Below, in pieces: positions 32,687 to 41,777 of a DNA stretch of 64,000 nt. Source of the stretch: Bacillota bacterium. GTDB lineage: Bacteria > Bacillota > Clostridia > Christensenellales > Pumilibacteraceae. The stretch is from positions 1-64,000 of the forward strand of contig WRAF01000004.1 of assembly GCA_009780325.1 (NCBI GenBank), in the 5' to 3' direction. Numbering within the stretch: position 1 is the first letter of the stretch; the number at the start of each line of letters is the position of its first letter. Below the pieces are notes generated by a model that was not told the DNA's origin, made no database searches, and was given only the letters and a program-made list of their open reading frames with translations. The translations under genes and the position numbers were made by a program.

Positions 32687-32712
32687 GGGCGCCCTGCATA
32701 GGCGCCCTTTTT
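32687..32712 (+). terminator. GC-rich hairpin with T run
   Basis: GGGCGCC (32687-32693), loop, GGCGCCC (32701-32707), TTTTT. Preceded by the small hairpin GCCGCCTTGCGGC. It is divergent from tadA and has no plus-strand gene before it; the 32600-32712 stretch could be a short RNA, but no promoter is evident. Confidence 0.5.
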
Positions 32713-32727
32713 GTTGATGCAAGCAAC

Positions 32728-32842
32728 TTTCCTTTTAAGGCTTTTTATGTACATCCAGTACACTTAAAGCCTTAAAATGAAAATTTTCATCTCAAAAATC
32801 TACTCGTATTAAAGTCAAGAAAAAGATTTTACAGAGTACTAG
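32728..32842. mobile_element. MITE-like element, family M1 (truncated copy)
   Basis: Shares its right part with the complete copy at 42915, including ATCTACTCGTATTAAAGTCA and the terminal repeat ending AGAGTACTAG. The left terminal repeat is missing. The inner 37-nt hairpin (32737-32773) is inverted relative to the other copy. Confidence 0.8.
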
Positions 32843-32930
32843 CGCATAAAAAAGGCGGGCTAGAAGTCTGCTCTTTTGTTTTAGGCATAGAAAATTTATC
32901 ATACTAAATTAATTTTTAGTTAATTTTGGC

Positions 32931-32960
32931 TTGACTTAAAGATTGCTTGTATATTATAAT
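32931..32960 (+). promoter_or_regulatory. promoter of rpmH
   Basis: TTGACT (32931-32936), 18-nt spacer, TATAAT (32955-32960), followed by AAAAGGAAG and ATG 33005. Confidence 0.8.
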
Positions 32961-33004
32961 GTATTTTGTGCAAAAAAATTATTAAAAGGAAGTAGCGACT
33001 AAAA

Positions 33005-33154
33005 ATGAAAAGACCTTATCAGCCGTCAAAAAGGCAAAGAAACAAAGTTCATGGATTTAGAGCAAGAATGAAAACAAAAGGTGGAAGAAATGTGCTTGCT
33101 AGAAGAAGAAGAAAAGGAAGAAAACATGCAGCGCCACGCAGATATGGTGCATAA
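33005..33154 (+). CDS. rpmH: 50S ribosomal protein L34
   Basis: A 49-aa basic protein: [20 protein letters not shown] and [19 protein letters not shown]. First gene of rpmH-rnpA-yidD-yidC-jag. In most bacteria this cluster lies next to dnaA and oriC, but no dnaA or DnaA-box cluster is seen upstream here. Its tail differs from the usual KRLTV ending. Confidence 0.97.
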   Translation: MKRPYQPSKRQRNKVHGFRARMKTKGGRNVLARRRRKGRKHAAPRRYGA

Positions 33155-33162
33155 TAAAATAA

Positions 33163-33486
33163 ATGCTTTCTAAAAAATTCCGCTTAACAAAAAGAGGCTC
33201 TTTTAACTATGTATATCGCAAGGGCAAAGGGACAAGCACTAAGACTGTCAAAATGCTTTTTACGCCATCAAATGCAACTAAAATTGGTTTTTCTGTGTCT
33301 AATAAAATAGGCAAGGCAGTTGTGAGAAATCTAGTTAAAAGGCGCTTAAGGGCTATTTTAAGAGAAAATTTGTGTGCAATCAAGCAAAAAGGACAAATGG
33401 TTTTTATAGCAAAAGAGGGGATAGAAAAGGCAGACTTTAAAGAGATTGAAAAAGATGTGAAATATTTAATAGGAAAGACAGTGTAA
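33163..33486 (+). CDS. rnpA: ribonuclease P protein component
   Basis: A 107-aa RNase P protein, which helps the catalytic RNA cut pre-tRNA leaders. Seen: [35 protein letters not shown] and the RNR motif [11 protein letters not shown]. No strong ribosome site; it starts 8 nt after rpmH and is probably coupled to it. Confidence 0.95.
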   Translation: MLSKKFRLTKRGSFNYVYRKGKGTSTKTVKMLFTPSNATKIGFSVSNKIGKAVVRNLVKRRLRAILRENLCAIKQKGQMVFIAKEGIEKADFKEIEKDVKYLIGKTV

Positions 33487-33488
33487 TT

Positions 33489-33767
33489 TTGAGAAAAAAA
33501 AGACCAAATATTTTTTTATATGTCATTACATTAAGGTGGCTATTTATAGCGCCAGTCTTGTTTTATAAAAAATGTATATCCCCATTGCTTCCTAATGTAT
33601 GCAAGTTTTATCCGTCTTGTTCGACTTATATGGTGGATGCCATTAAACGAAGGGGTTTAATAGGTGTCTTAATGGGAATATATAGAATATTAAGATGCAA
33701 TCCTTTTTCTAAAGGTGGCTTTGACCCAGTTAAAAGCAAAAGAAGAGAGTATAAGTGGCTTTATTAG
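33489..33767 (+). CDS. yidD: membrane protein insertion efficiency factor YidD
   Basis: A 92-aa protein with a TTG start two bases after the rnpA stop. It has the YidD pattern [20 protein letters not shown] (Cys cluster), [31 protein letters not shown]. Peripheral membrane helper of YidC. Confidence 0.94.
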   Translation: MRKKRPNIFLYVITLRWLFIAPVLFYKKCISPLLPNVCKFYPSCSTYMVDAIKRRGLIGVLMGIYRILRCNPFSKGGFDPVKSKRREYKWLY

Positions 33768-33921
33768 ATAGTGCATAAATGCATAATGTACAATTATGGG
33801 TATTAGCGATGTGTCGGGAAATTAAAATTATTTAAGCTATTGATATTTTATTAGCGGCATATAAATTAGCATCCATCAATATGTGTATTAGGCATTGTGT
33901 ATTGACTCCAAAGGAGTTTCA

Positions 33922-35637
33922 ATGTTAAATATATTTATCAGTGCAATTACTGCATTAGCATCATCAACCAACACTTTGCGTGCCCCACGGGGTATGTGGG
34001 AGTGGTTTTTGCTTACTGTTTTTGGCTTTATTCAAAACTACGGCTGGAGGATAATAGTTTTCACTATCATCTTAAAGCTTGTATTGTCTCCGCTTGATTT
34101 TTACCAGCGTTATAAAATGCGTAAAAATCAGGCTATTACTGAAAAAATCAAGCCTGAGTTAGAAAAACTAGAAAAGCAACATAAAGATGATAAGCGTGGA
34201 TATCAAGCGGCGCAAATGCAATTGCAAAAGGCGCATGGGTTTAGCCATTTTTCTGCATGTTTGCCTATGATTTTGACATTAGTTGTATTTTTTACTTTTT
34301 TTGCGGGTATGCAAAATGTGTCTAGGTTTCATGAGTTTAGTGAATATCTTCAAATGCACAATGTATATCAAGCAAGATTTAGACAGCTAACGGATTTTGA
34401 AGCAGAATATTTTGATTCTGAAGAAGAGTTTAGAGATTATATATTAGGCTGGTTTAATCAAGAGCATGAATGGATAAGACGCCCTGACGGCGATATGACG
34501 CCTGCCCAAACAGAGGCTTTGAATTTTTTCAATGCTCATGACGGGCAATTTAGTCAAGTTATGGGTGCATTGGACAGCATTAGAGAGCATGTTAATTTTG
34601 TAGTTGGCGGACAAGGACAAAGGCATTTATTTATTGTAGCAGCGCCAGTTGAGTGGCCGGCTAATTGGCCGTCTAGAAATGAATTAATTTCAGCGGGATA
34701 TTTTAATTGGGATAGATTGATTGCTATGACAGAGTCTAATGTGCAAGGTATCCAGTATGTGCAAAACTATGTGATAGCGGCTGTTAATTATAACATTGCA
34801 AGCAGAAATGAGTATCCAAAATTACCTTTTGATATTCCGTCTAGCTTTGATTTAAACAGACAAGGTTTTGATGATATTGTATATGAGAGACAAGTTTTTG
34901 ATATTTTGGCTAGTGCTCAAAGAAGTGTAAACATATTTTTAGATATTGCATCTATTGCAGCGGCTTATGAAGTTATGAATATGTATGCTGAATATATCAG
35001 GACAGATTTTTTATGGATAAGAAGCATTTGGCTGCCTGATACTCCTTGGGCTAGACCTGTTTCAGATTTTAATGCATTTAGAAACAGAGTGGGAAATAGA
35101 TATTTAGGTGACAGACCTCCTGAAATGGAAGACGGGTCGTATATGGACAGTTATTTGCATAGGGAGCTTGCTAGTGAAAGGTTTTATAATGATATTACTA
35201 GAATGGTTAGGGCTAATGAGGATTTAAACAGGAGCAACGGATTTTTGATATTGGCGATATTGGCAATTGGTTTGTCGTTTGGGTCGCAGATTTTGACAAG
35301 GCAGCAGCAAAAAAAGAGTGGACAAATACCTGGGGGAATGCCTGGGATGGGCGGTGCTGGCGGAGCAGCTGGCGGCGGCATGATGATGAAAGTAATGGGA
35401 TTTATGATGCCGGCGATGATTGGTATATTTGCGCTTTTTCAAAGTTCGGCATTTGCGCTTTATATGATTACTAACTCATTAATGACGCTTGTTATTAATT
35501 TAGGTGCAACACTAATTATTAATAAGATGTTTAATAAGCGAGAGGGCGTTGGCGGCAGCAAAAAGTCAAGCGGCGGGGTTAATAGTGATGGGGTACAAAG
35601 ATATGGAAGACCAGATCCAACACAGTTTAATAAATAA
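33922..35637 (+). CDS. yidC: YidC/Oxa1-type membrane insertase with large extracytoplasmic insertion
   Basis: 571 aa, about twice the usual Gram-positive YidC. Core parts: first helix with the conserved groove Arg (GWRIIVFTIILKLVLSPLDF, Arg43), cytosolic coiled hairpin (MRKNQAITEKIKPELEKLEK), HGFSHFSACLPMILTLVVFF (about 105-124), LWIRSIWLPDTPW (about 363-376), a helix at about 440-460, a Gly/Met-rich loop and MMPAMIGIFALFQSSAFALY near 500. Between helix 2 and LWIRSIW lie about 230 extra residues with many Asn/Phe, probably a folded external domain. ATG 33922 follows AAAGGAG. Confidence 0.93.
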   Translation: MLNIFISAITALASSTNTLRAPRGMWEWFLLTVFGFIQNYGWRIIVFTIILKLVLSPLDFYQRYKMRKNQAITEKIKPELEKLEKQHKDDKRGYQAAQMQLQKAHGFSHFSACLPMILTLVVFFTFFAGMQNVSRFHEFSEYLQMHNVYQARFRQLTDFEAEYFDSEEEFRDYILGWFNQEHEWIRRPDGDMTPAQTEALNFFNAHDGQFSQVMGALDSIREHVNFVVGGQGQRHLFIVAAPVEWPANWPSRNELISAGYFNWDRLIAMTESNVQGIQYVQNYVIAAVNYNIASRNEYPKLPFDIPSSFDLNRQGFDDIVYERQVFDILASAQRSVNIFLDIASIAAAYEVMNMYAEYIRTDFLWIRSIWLPDTPWARPVSDFNAFRNRVGNRYLGDRPPEMEDGSYMDSYLHRELASERFYNDITRMVRANEDLNRSNGFLILAILAIGLSFGSQILTRQQQKKSGQIPGGMPGMGGAGGAAGGGMMMKVMGFMMPAMIGIFALFQSSAFALYMITNSLMTLVINLGATLIINKMFNKREGVGGSKKSSGGVNSDGVQRYGRPDPTQFNK

Positions 35638-35697
35638 GAATTTTAATATTATAAAATACTATGCATCAGGCATAGAAAGCAATAAGGAGCTTAAAAA

Positions 35698-36591
35698 ATG
35701 ATAAGTATAGAGTCTACGGGTAAAACCGTTAAGCAGGCGATTGAGGATGGCTTGAAAAAGATTGATAAATCTTTGGATGAGGTTGAAGTAAAAATTATTA
35801 CTCAGCCGGGCATTTTTAAAAAAGCTAAGGTGTTGATTAGTGTTGAGGGTGCAGAAATTTTAGCGCCCAAAAAATCAGAACCTGTTAAGCAAGAGAAAAA
35901 TGCTATAGTTTCGCCTTTGCCGCATAAAAAAATAGAAGAGCAGCCAAAAAGGCAAGAAACACCTAAAAAAGAGTTTCATAAAAAGCATGATATGTTTGCA
36001 TCTAAAAAAGATAAAGAAGATAAATCTTTTATAAAAGAAGAAAAACAACCTATTAGTAAACCTGTTAAGAGTTCTGAAAAACCAAAAGAAATTCACAAAG
36101 AAAAAGAGTATCAAGCTATTAGTGATGATGCGGCAAAAACAGCGTCTAGTTTTGTAGAAAAGCTTGTCAAATCAATTGATCCAGAAGCTGCAATAATTAG
36201 CCGCATTGATGGTGGGGCACTAGGTATTAAAATAAATTCTAACAACGGTGCTGTCATTGGATATAAGGGTGAAACACTTGATGCTATTGAGTATTTAACT
36301 TTGCAAGCGATAAATAAAGGTGATCTTTTTTATAAAATTGGTGTTGACTGCAATGAATATCGTATCAAAAGACAAGAAATGCTTGTGTCAAAGGCAAAGC
36401 ATTTGGCTGAAAAGGCAATTAAATCTGGCAGAAAAATTGTTATGGAACCTATGAGCAATCACTCTAGAAAAATTATTCATTCGGCTCTTCAAGACAACGA
36501 TAAAGTTTTTACTAAATCAGAAGGTAATGACCCGCATAGACATATTGTGATTATTCCAAAAAGAAAAGGTGGCAGTTATGGCAATAGATAA
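35698..36591 (+). CDS. jag: RNA-binding protein Jag/KhpB
   Basis: 297 aa. Jag_N domain (1-50: SIESTGKTVKQAIEDGLKK and GIFKKAKVLI), a Lys/Glu/Pro-rich linker (60-140), KH domain (about 150-215 with IDGGALGIKI and GAVIGYKGETLDAIEYL) and R3H domain (about 230-290: RREML-like YRIKRQEMLVSKAKHLAEKA and PMSNHSRKIIHSAL). Binds RNA and influences cell division and YidC-linked processes. Usual position after yidC. Confidence 0.95.
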   Translation: MISIESTGKTVKQAIEDGLKKIDKSLDEVEVKIITQPGIFKKAKVLISVEGAEILAPKKSEPVKQEKNAIVSPLPHKKIEEQPKRQETPKKEFHKKHDMFASKKDKEDKSFIKEEKQPISKPVKSSEKPKEIHKEKEYQAISDDAAKTASSFVEKLVKSIDPEAAIISRIDGGALGIKINSNNGAVIGYKGETLDAIEYLTLQAINKGDLFYKIGVDCNEYRIKRQEMLVSKAKHLAEKAIKSGRKIVMEPMSNHSRKIIHSALQDNDKVFTKSEGNDPHRHIVIIPKRKGGSYGNR

Positions 36592-37819
36592 TTTAATTAA
36601 AAATATTCATCAGTCAAAAACTCCTTATCATTGCATAAAGCTTGTGTCTGAAATCTTAGATAAAAAAGGTTTTGTTAAATTATATGAAAAAGACGGATGG
36701 AAAATTAAACAAGACGGAAATTATTATATAATACGAGCTGATTCATCACTGATTGCTTTTTCATTAAATGGTGCGGCAGAAGCATTTAATATTGCAGCGC
36801 CTCATACTGACAGTTCTTGCTTAAAAATTAAGGGGAATCCTGACATGACTGCAGGAGGATTACATAAACTCAATTGTGAAGTTTATGGGTCGCCAATTAT
36901 GTCTAGCTGGCAAGACAGAAAACTAAAAATAGCAGGGCGTGCATTTTATAAAGACAAGAAAGGTTTTAGTGCAAAATTAATTGAATCAGATTATAATGTA
37001 GTCATTCCTAATATATCATTGCATTTAAATAGAGAAGTCAATAATGCATACAAATTTAATCCTCAAAAAGACTTGCTGCCTGTCACAGGCATGGGCAAGG
37101 GTGATATAAAAGATTTGATTGGGGAAGCTATTTCATATGACTTGTTTGTGGTAGTTGATGAATTGGGATATACTTTTGGCAGGGGCAATGAATTGTTTGT
37201 TGCGCCTAGAATAGATGATTTAACTGGGGTTTTTGCTGCTTTAGAGGGATTTATAACAAACTCTAAGGGGCAGGCAGGCGTGGTTAATGTATTGGCATTA
37301 TTTGATAATGAAGAGATTGGGTCATTAACAAGGCAAGGTGCTGCGTCTACATTTTTATTTGATATGTTGACAAGAATTATATTAAGTCAAGGCGGAAGTC
37401 AAGAAGACTTTAGAAGAGCATTAGCATCATCGTTTTTAATGTCATTAGACAATGCGCATGGTACACATCCAAATCATCCTGATTTATCTGATCCTACTAC
37501 AAACACTAATTTAGGGGATGGAATAGCAATAAAACATCACGCTAATTATCATTATACAACTGATGCAATAAGTGCCGCTTATGTAAAAGATTTATTTAAT
37601 ACTGCTGGTGTTAAACATCAAGATTCTTATGTAAAAAGCGATTTAAGAGCAGGCGGGACGCTTGGGTCTATTAATAGCGGCAGAGTAAGCATTATGGCGG
37701 CAGATATTGGTCTAGCTCAATTGGCAATGCATAGTGCAATGGAAATGGCAAATGTAAATGACTATCAAGAATGCATAAAAGCAATGTCAGTTTTTTATAA
37801 AAATTTTAAAATTCAATAG
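36578..37819 (+). CDS. M18 family aminopeptidase (aspartyl aminopeptidase type)
   Basis: About 413 aa. Zinc-site signatures: AAPHTDSSCLKIK (His, Asp), RIDDLTGVFAA, LFDNEEIGSLTRQGA (catalytic Glu and zinc Glu), MSLDNAHGTHPNHPD. Cytosolic; removes N-terminal acidic residues. The ATG 36578 follows AGGTGG; a GTG at 36569 in frame is an alternative. It overlaps the end of jag, so it is co-translated with the cluster, an uncommon companion. Confidence 0.94.
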   Translation: MAIDNLIKNIHQSKTPYHCIKLVSEILDKKGFVKLYEKDGWKIKQDGNYYIIRADSSLIAFSLNGAAEAFNIAAPHTDSSCLKIKGNPDMTAGGLHKLNCEVYGSPIMSSWQDRKLKIAGRAFYKDKKGFSAKLIESDYNVVIPNISLHLNREVNNAYKFNPQKDLLPVTGMGKGDIKDLIGEAISYDLFVVVDELGYTFGRGNELFVAPRIDDLTGVFAALEGFITNSKGQAGVVNVLALFDNEEIGSLTRQGAASTFLFDMLTRIILSQGGSQEDFRRALASSFLMSLDNAHGTHPNHPDLSDPTTNTNLGDGIAIKHHANYHYTTDAISAAYVKDLFNTAGVKHQDSYVKSDLRAGGTLGSINSGRVSIMAADIGLAQLAMHSAMEMANVNDYQECIKAMSVFYKNFKIQ

Positions 37820-38084
37820 GGTGAATGGTTTAGATATTATGGGGGAGGGCTTTGTTGTCATGCTGATGATTTAGCTTTCTGTCATTTTAGAAGTTTTTAA
37901 AGTTGCCATGCTGGTGGCTTTTGGTTGTTTGGCTTAAAGATAAAGAATAATCATGCTGAGTATGTTTATCTTTAGCATTCTAAAATTTAATTGTCATGCT
38001 GACAATTTTTTCCGAAAAGTCTATTCAAAAAAATTCATTCTTTTTAATATATATTAAATTTATTTAAAAGGAGAAATTTTAAAA
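37820..38084. other. spacer with degenerate family P fragments
   Basis: GTCATGCTGATGATT (about 37857), GCCATGCTGGTGG (37911) and TTGTCATGCTGACAA (37991) look like worn copies of the family P arm. No gene. Confidence 0.4.
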
Positions 38085-38612
38085 ATGTTGGCAATTAATA
38101 TTATTTTTGCAGGCTTTGTGTTGACTTTAAATGGCTTTAGCCTTATTGAAAAGGCTAAGATTGACCAAAAGGTCAAGGGCGCAATTAATCTAACAGTAGG
38201 TGTCTTGATTGCTGTTAATGCAATTTTGCAGACTATTATTGCTGGGGGAATGGTTGATTCACCATATCAGATGATGCATTTTGGCTTTGCAGCGGCGATG
38301 TGGTTGTTTTCTGTTAATTATTTAATACTAGGATTTCATGTATTTTTAAAGGCAGAAAGTTATAAAGCGTTTGGGTTATTTAGTGCGTTTGCTAGTATAG
38401 TATCATTTATTTTTGCAGTTGAGGCGGTGATTGCGGGTGGATGGCTGTTTATTGTATTGTGGTTTATGTGGGCGGTTTTGTGGCTTCAGTCTTTTTTGAC
38501 CATGACATTAGAAATCAAATGGGCAGGAAAGTTGTCTGCTGCTATATTGATAATCAATGGAGTTATTTCAACATTTTTACCAGGTATGTTGATGGTACTT
38601 GGAGTGCTTTAG
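38085..38612 (+). CDS. AmiS/UreI family small-molecule channel
   Basis: A 175-aa, six-helix inner membrane protein. The pattern GLFSAFASIVSFIFAVEAV, LWFMWAVLWLQSFLT and AAILIINGVISTFLPG fits the AmiS/UreI urea/amide channel family. No urease or amidase gene lies in the window. Ribosome site AAAGGAG. Its stop overlaps the convergent murI stop by 4 nt. Confidence 0.85.
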   Translation: MLAINIIFAGFVLTLNGFSLIEKAKIDQKVKGAINLTVGVLIAVNAILQTIIAGGMVDSPYQMMHFGFAAAMWLFSVNYLILGFHVFLKAESYKAFGLFSAFASIVSFIFAVEAVIAGGWLFIVLWFMWAVLWLQSFLTMTLEIKWAGKLSAAILIINGVISTFLPGMLMVLGVL

Positions 38613-39319
38613 CAAAGTGATTGAAAAAATGCTATGCCTGATCCGCCATTAGAGTTATTAATTAAGTTTATATCTTTTAATAAATTATCCAGTCTTAATG
38701 CTGTGCCTATATTACCATCATAAGTTTTTGCATTAAAAAATTTGCTTATCATATCTTTTATAAAGCAATAATGAGTACAGCCTAAAACTACACTTTTAAT
38801 ATTCTGACCTAAATATTGGGTCAGAATATTTTGCACTTTAGGATAAATTTGTTTTAAATCATTAATATTATTTTCAATTAAAGCGGCAAGATTTTTCATG
38901 GGAGCAATAATTGTTTTATCAAAAAATTGATTGTTTAGTTGTTTAAATTTTGGCTGTAGCGCTGTGTTGGGGGTGACAAGAACCAATGCTTTTCCGTTAG
39001 ATAATTCTTTAATTGCAGGTTTAATAGCGGGCTCTACTCCTATAATAATTATATTTTTAAAATGCTCTCTTAAATACTCAATGCCGCAAGCGGTGGCTGT
39101 ATTGCATGCAATTACAATGGCTTTGATATTATGTTTTGATAAAAAATAACAACAAATTTCAGTCACTCTTTGTTTAATTTGTTTGCTGGTTTTATTTCCA
39201 TAGGGCATAAATCTTTTATCAGCAAAATAAATAAATTCTTCATTTGGTAAAATAGTCCTTATTTGACAAAGGGTAGAAATACCGCCAATTCCGCTGTCTA
39301 TCAAAAGAATTTTTGCCAT
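38609..39319 (-). CDS. murI: glutamate racemase
   Basis: 236 aa, slightly short (usual 255-270). Makes D-glutamate for peptidoglycan. Catalytic residues: DSGIGG (Asp, residue 8), VIACNTATA (Cys near 71) and VVLGCTHYCF (Cys near 180). It begins 3 nt after the dapA stop, so the two cell-wall genes form an operon and may be coupled. Confidence 0.94.
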   Translation of the reverse strand: MAKILLIDSGIGGISTLCQIRTILPNEEFIYFADKRFMPYGNKTSKQIKQRVTEICCYFLSKHNIKAIVIACNTATACGIEYLREHFKNIIIIGVEPAIKPAIKELSNGKALVLVTPNTALQPKFKQLNNQFFDKTIIAPMKNLAALIENNINDLKQIYPKVQNILTQYLGQNIKSVVLGCTHYCFIKDMISKFFNAKTYDGNIGTALRLDNLLKDINLINNSNGGSGIAFFQSLC

Positions 39320-39322
39320 TTA

Positions 39323-40198
39323 TTAATTGTTGATTGGATATTTTAATTTTTTCTTTTTAATTTTTGACATAGTTGCTAAAGGCAGTCTTACCCATTCTTC
39401 ACAAATTCCAATCTTACTTAGCATCGCTTTAATTGGTATAGGATTAGTCATGCTAAATGCTGATTCAATAACAGGCAGCAGCTCGCATTGCGCTTTAGTG
39501 CTTGTTATATAATCTTCTCTTAAAGCTGATTCAGTTATTAATCTCACTTGCTGTGGAAAAGCATTTGCTACTACAGACACTACTCCAAAAGCTCCTAAAC
39601 TCATCATGGCTGTCACATTGTCGTCGTTTCCTGAGTATAGATGTAAATTTTCCCCGCACAGTGCACGCACTTTTAAAATATGAGAAAAATCTCCGCCAGC
39701 CTCTTTTAGCGCTATGATATTTTTTATTTTACTAAGTTCAAGGCAGCTTTTAGCATCTAAATGAACTCCTGTTCTTGATGGTACATTATAAAGCATAATA
39801 GGCAGCTTAACGGCTTTAGCTATTGCTTTAAAATGTGTAATCAATCCCTGTTGCGGCGGTTTATTATAATAAGGAGTAACCGCCATCAGCGCGTCTGCCC
39901 CCAGTTTTTGTGCTTTTTTTGCTAGTCTAATGCTGGACATGGTGTCATTTTTACCTATGCCGACAATTATTTTAGCATGTTTTTTATGTTTAATTGCTGT
40001 TTTTACAAGCATGTTAAACTCTTCATCAGATATAGTCGGAGATTCGCTTGTAGTCCCTAGCACTATTAAAGCATCAATATCGTTGTCTGTTTGAAAATTA
40101 ATTAATCTAATAAAACCGTCCAAATCAATGGTTTTGTCTTTTTTAAATGGAGTGACAAGCGCTGTGCCTACTCCTTTATAAATAGGTATTTTTATCAT
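39323..40198 (-). CDS. dapA: 4-hydroxy-tetrahydrodipicolinate synthase
   Basis: About 291 aa; condenses pyruvate with aspartate semialdehyde in the lysine/diaminopimelate pathway, which also supplies dipicolinate for spores. Seen: GTALVTPF, LGTTSESPT, YYNKPPQQGL, LYNVPSRTG (Tyr) and IIALKEAGGD with the Schiff-base Lys. ATG 40198 (MIKIPIYKG) is chosen: TATAAT ends six bases upstream, so the transcript should be leaderless; the ATG at 40222 lies upstream of the predicted start. First gene of dapA-murI. Confidence 0.95.
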   Translation of the reverse strand: MIKIPIYKGVGTALVTPFKKDKTIDLDGFIRLINFQTDNDIDALIVLGTTSESPTISDEEFNMLVKTAIKHKKHAKIIVGIGKNDTMSSIRLAKKAQKLGADALMAVTPYYNKPPQQGLITHFKAIAKAVKLPIMLYNVPSRTGVHLDAKSCLELSKIKNIIALKEAGGDFSHILKVRALCGENLHLYSGNDDNVTAMMSLGAFGVVSVVANAFPQQVRLITESALREDYITSTKAQCELLPVIESAFSMTNPIPIKAMLSKIGICEEWVRLPLATMSKIKKKKLKYPINN

Positions 40199-40204
40199 GT
40201 TTAC

Positions 40205-40244
40205 ATTATATTCACTTGTCAAAATTGTGTGAGTATACTATAAT
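40205..40244. promoter_or_regulatory. overlapping divergent promoters of dapA and ispE
   Basis: Minus strand: TATAAT at 40210-40205 (weak -35), six bases to the dapA ATG. Plus strand: TTGTCA (40216-40221), 17-nt spacer, TATAAT (40239-40244), six bases to the ispE ATG 40251. Both transcripts are predicted leaderless and the promoters interleave within 40 bp. Confidence 0.8.
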
Positions 40245-40250
40245 AATATT

Positions 40251-41048
40251 ATGAAAACTATTAAATGCTATGGAAAAATTAATTTGTCACTAAATATTTT
40301 AGGGCTAAGAGAGGATGGTTATCATTTTATTGATTCAATAATGATGGGTGTTGATTTATATGATTTAGTGACAGCAAAAAAAAGAAATGATGAAAAAATA
40401 GAGATTGAGTTTATTGGAGACGGGGCTGAGACAATAGAGTATAATAATACTGTCAGAAAAGCCGTAGAATTATTAAAGCGGGAGTATGGGGAATTTAGAG
40501 GTGTAGACATTGTGATTGATAAGGGTTTAAGCATAGGAGGCGGGTTAGGCGGAAGCGCTGCTAGTGCAGCAGGGGCATTAAAGGCTGTGGGGGAATTATA
40601 TGGTTTGTTTTTTGGGGAAGAGAGGTTTATTGAATTATGTAGAAAATTAGGGTCGGACGCTGCATTTATGGGGATGCTTATTGAAAGAGGATATAAATTT
40701 TGTGCAAGGGTGAGAGGAGTAGGGGAAGTGATAGAAGAGATTGAAAATAATTTAAAGATGGATATTTTAATAGAGAGAGGGCGAGGCGGGGCAAGCGGCG
40801 ATGTGTATAAAGCATTTGACGGGTTGTACAGAAATGGAGTTTTTGCACCTAGTGATAATGATTTATTGGCGGAGTTTTTAAAAGCAGGGGATAAAAGGGC
40901 GGTTGATTATATGAATAATGGTTTGGAAAGTGCTAGTATATTGCTGTGTAAAGAGATTAGGGGGAGAATTGATGCGCTTAAAAATATGAGCACAATAAAA
41001 GTAATGGTTGCAGGGAGCGGCGGTAGTGTCTGGGGGATAAGAGAGTGA
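40251..41048 (+). CDS. ispE: 4-diphosphocytidyl-2-C-methyl-D-erythritol kinase
   Basis: A 265-aa GHMP kinase of the MEP isoprenoid pathway. Seen: KCYGKINLSLNILGLREDGY at the N-terminus, ATP loop IGGGLGGSAASAAGAL (about residues 95-110), and MVAGSGGSVWGI near the end. The C-terminus is a little shorter than usual. Leaderless promoter as above. Confidence 0.94.
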   Translation: MKTIKCYGKINLSLNILGLREDGYHFIDSIMMGVDLYDLVTAKKRNDEKIEIEFIGDGAETIEYNNTVRKAVELLKREYGEFRGVDIVIDKGLSIGGGLGGSAASAAGALKAVGELYGLFFGEERFIELCRKLGSDAAFMGMLIERGYKFCARVRGVGEVIEEIENNLKMDILIERGRGGASGDVYKAFDGLYRNGVFAPSDNDLLAEFLKAGDKRAVDYMNNGLESASILLCKEIRGRIDALKNMSTIKVMVAGSGGSVWGIRE

Positions 41049-41126
41049 GTATAAAAGGCGTTAAACAGCGGTTCTTCTCTTTTAAAGCCAGCCACATAAA
41101 ACAAAGTTGCTTGAATATAATATATC

Positions 41127-41675
41127 ATGGACATAAATTTACAAATTAAGCCGCAATTTGAGGCTGTGTTTTTAATCAACGGAAAATTTTGTGAGATAAG
41201 CAATATAATTTTTAAAAATAATGATGTTGTGTATATTACTGTACTGCCATTAGAAGCTTTTATGCTGCCTTATACAATTAAATTAATAGGCGGCAAAGTT
41301 CGCAGCAATACTGATTTAGCATCATGTTATAGCTTAAGCAGCAATGAATATTATCTAAGCTTAAAGCCTAGATACAACTATGTTTATACTATTTCAAAAG
41401 CACAGCAGCCTTTAAACAATCAACAAAGCATAATAGAAAAGTTTTTTTATTTTGTATTAAAAGGGCGGCTTTGTCTAGCAAGAGAGTGTTTGTCTGATGA
41501 ACTGTCAAAAAGTATATCTGATGAGGATTTAGCAGCATTTTTTGACGGATATGATGATATAATTAAGAATGAAAAAAAAGACGGAGAATATTATTTAATA
41601 GCTGAAAATAAAGGTGTATTATTTTGGTTTGAAATTGTTGACGGCTTAATTGACAATATTGTTGAGAAAGCTTAA
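41127..41675 (+). CDS. uncharacterised 182-aa protein
   Basis: Not recognised. No signal or membrane helix. N-terminal half beta-rich (QFEAVFLINGKFCEISNIIF, LPLEAFMLPYTIKLIGGKV), C-terminal half helical and acidic (CLSDELSKSISDEDLAAFFD). TATAAT (41116-41121) ends five bases before ATG, no ribosome site: predicted leaderless. Adjacent to ispE and a LysM protein, no clear functional link. Confidence 0.75.
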   Translation: MDINLQIKPQFEAVFLINGKFCEISNIIFKNNDVVYITVLPLEAFMLPYTIKLIGGKVRSNTDLASCYSLSSNEYYLSLKPRYNYVYTISKAQQPLNNQQSIIEKFFYFVLKGRLCLARECLSDELSKSISDEDLAAFFDGYDDIIKNEKKDGEYYLIAENKGVLFWFEIVDGLIDNIVEKA

Positions 41676-41777
41676 ACTAAATTAATATCCATCACACATA
41701 AACCAAAGAAAGCATACATTTATACTAAATCTATTTTGAAATTCTAATTTCAATCACACAATCAAGGAGCAAAAAAA

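Noticed and set aside
32600..32712. SRP (4.5S) RNA gene upstream of rpmH
   Set aside because: Hairpins and a terminator are present, but the conserved apical motif (GGAAGCAG region) is absent and no promoter is visible.
32594..33004. Replication origin next to rpmH
   Set aside because: No dnaA, dnaN or cluster of TTATCCACA boxes; the space is occupied by a hairpin and an M1 fragment.
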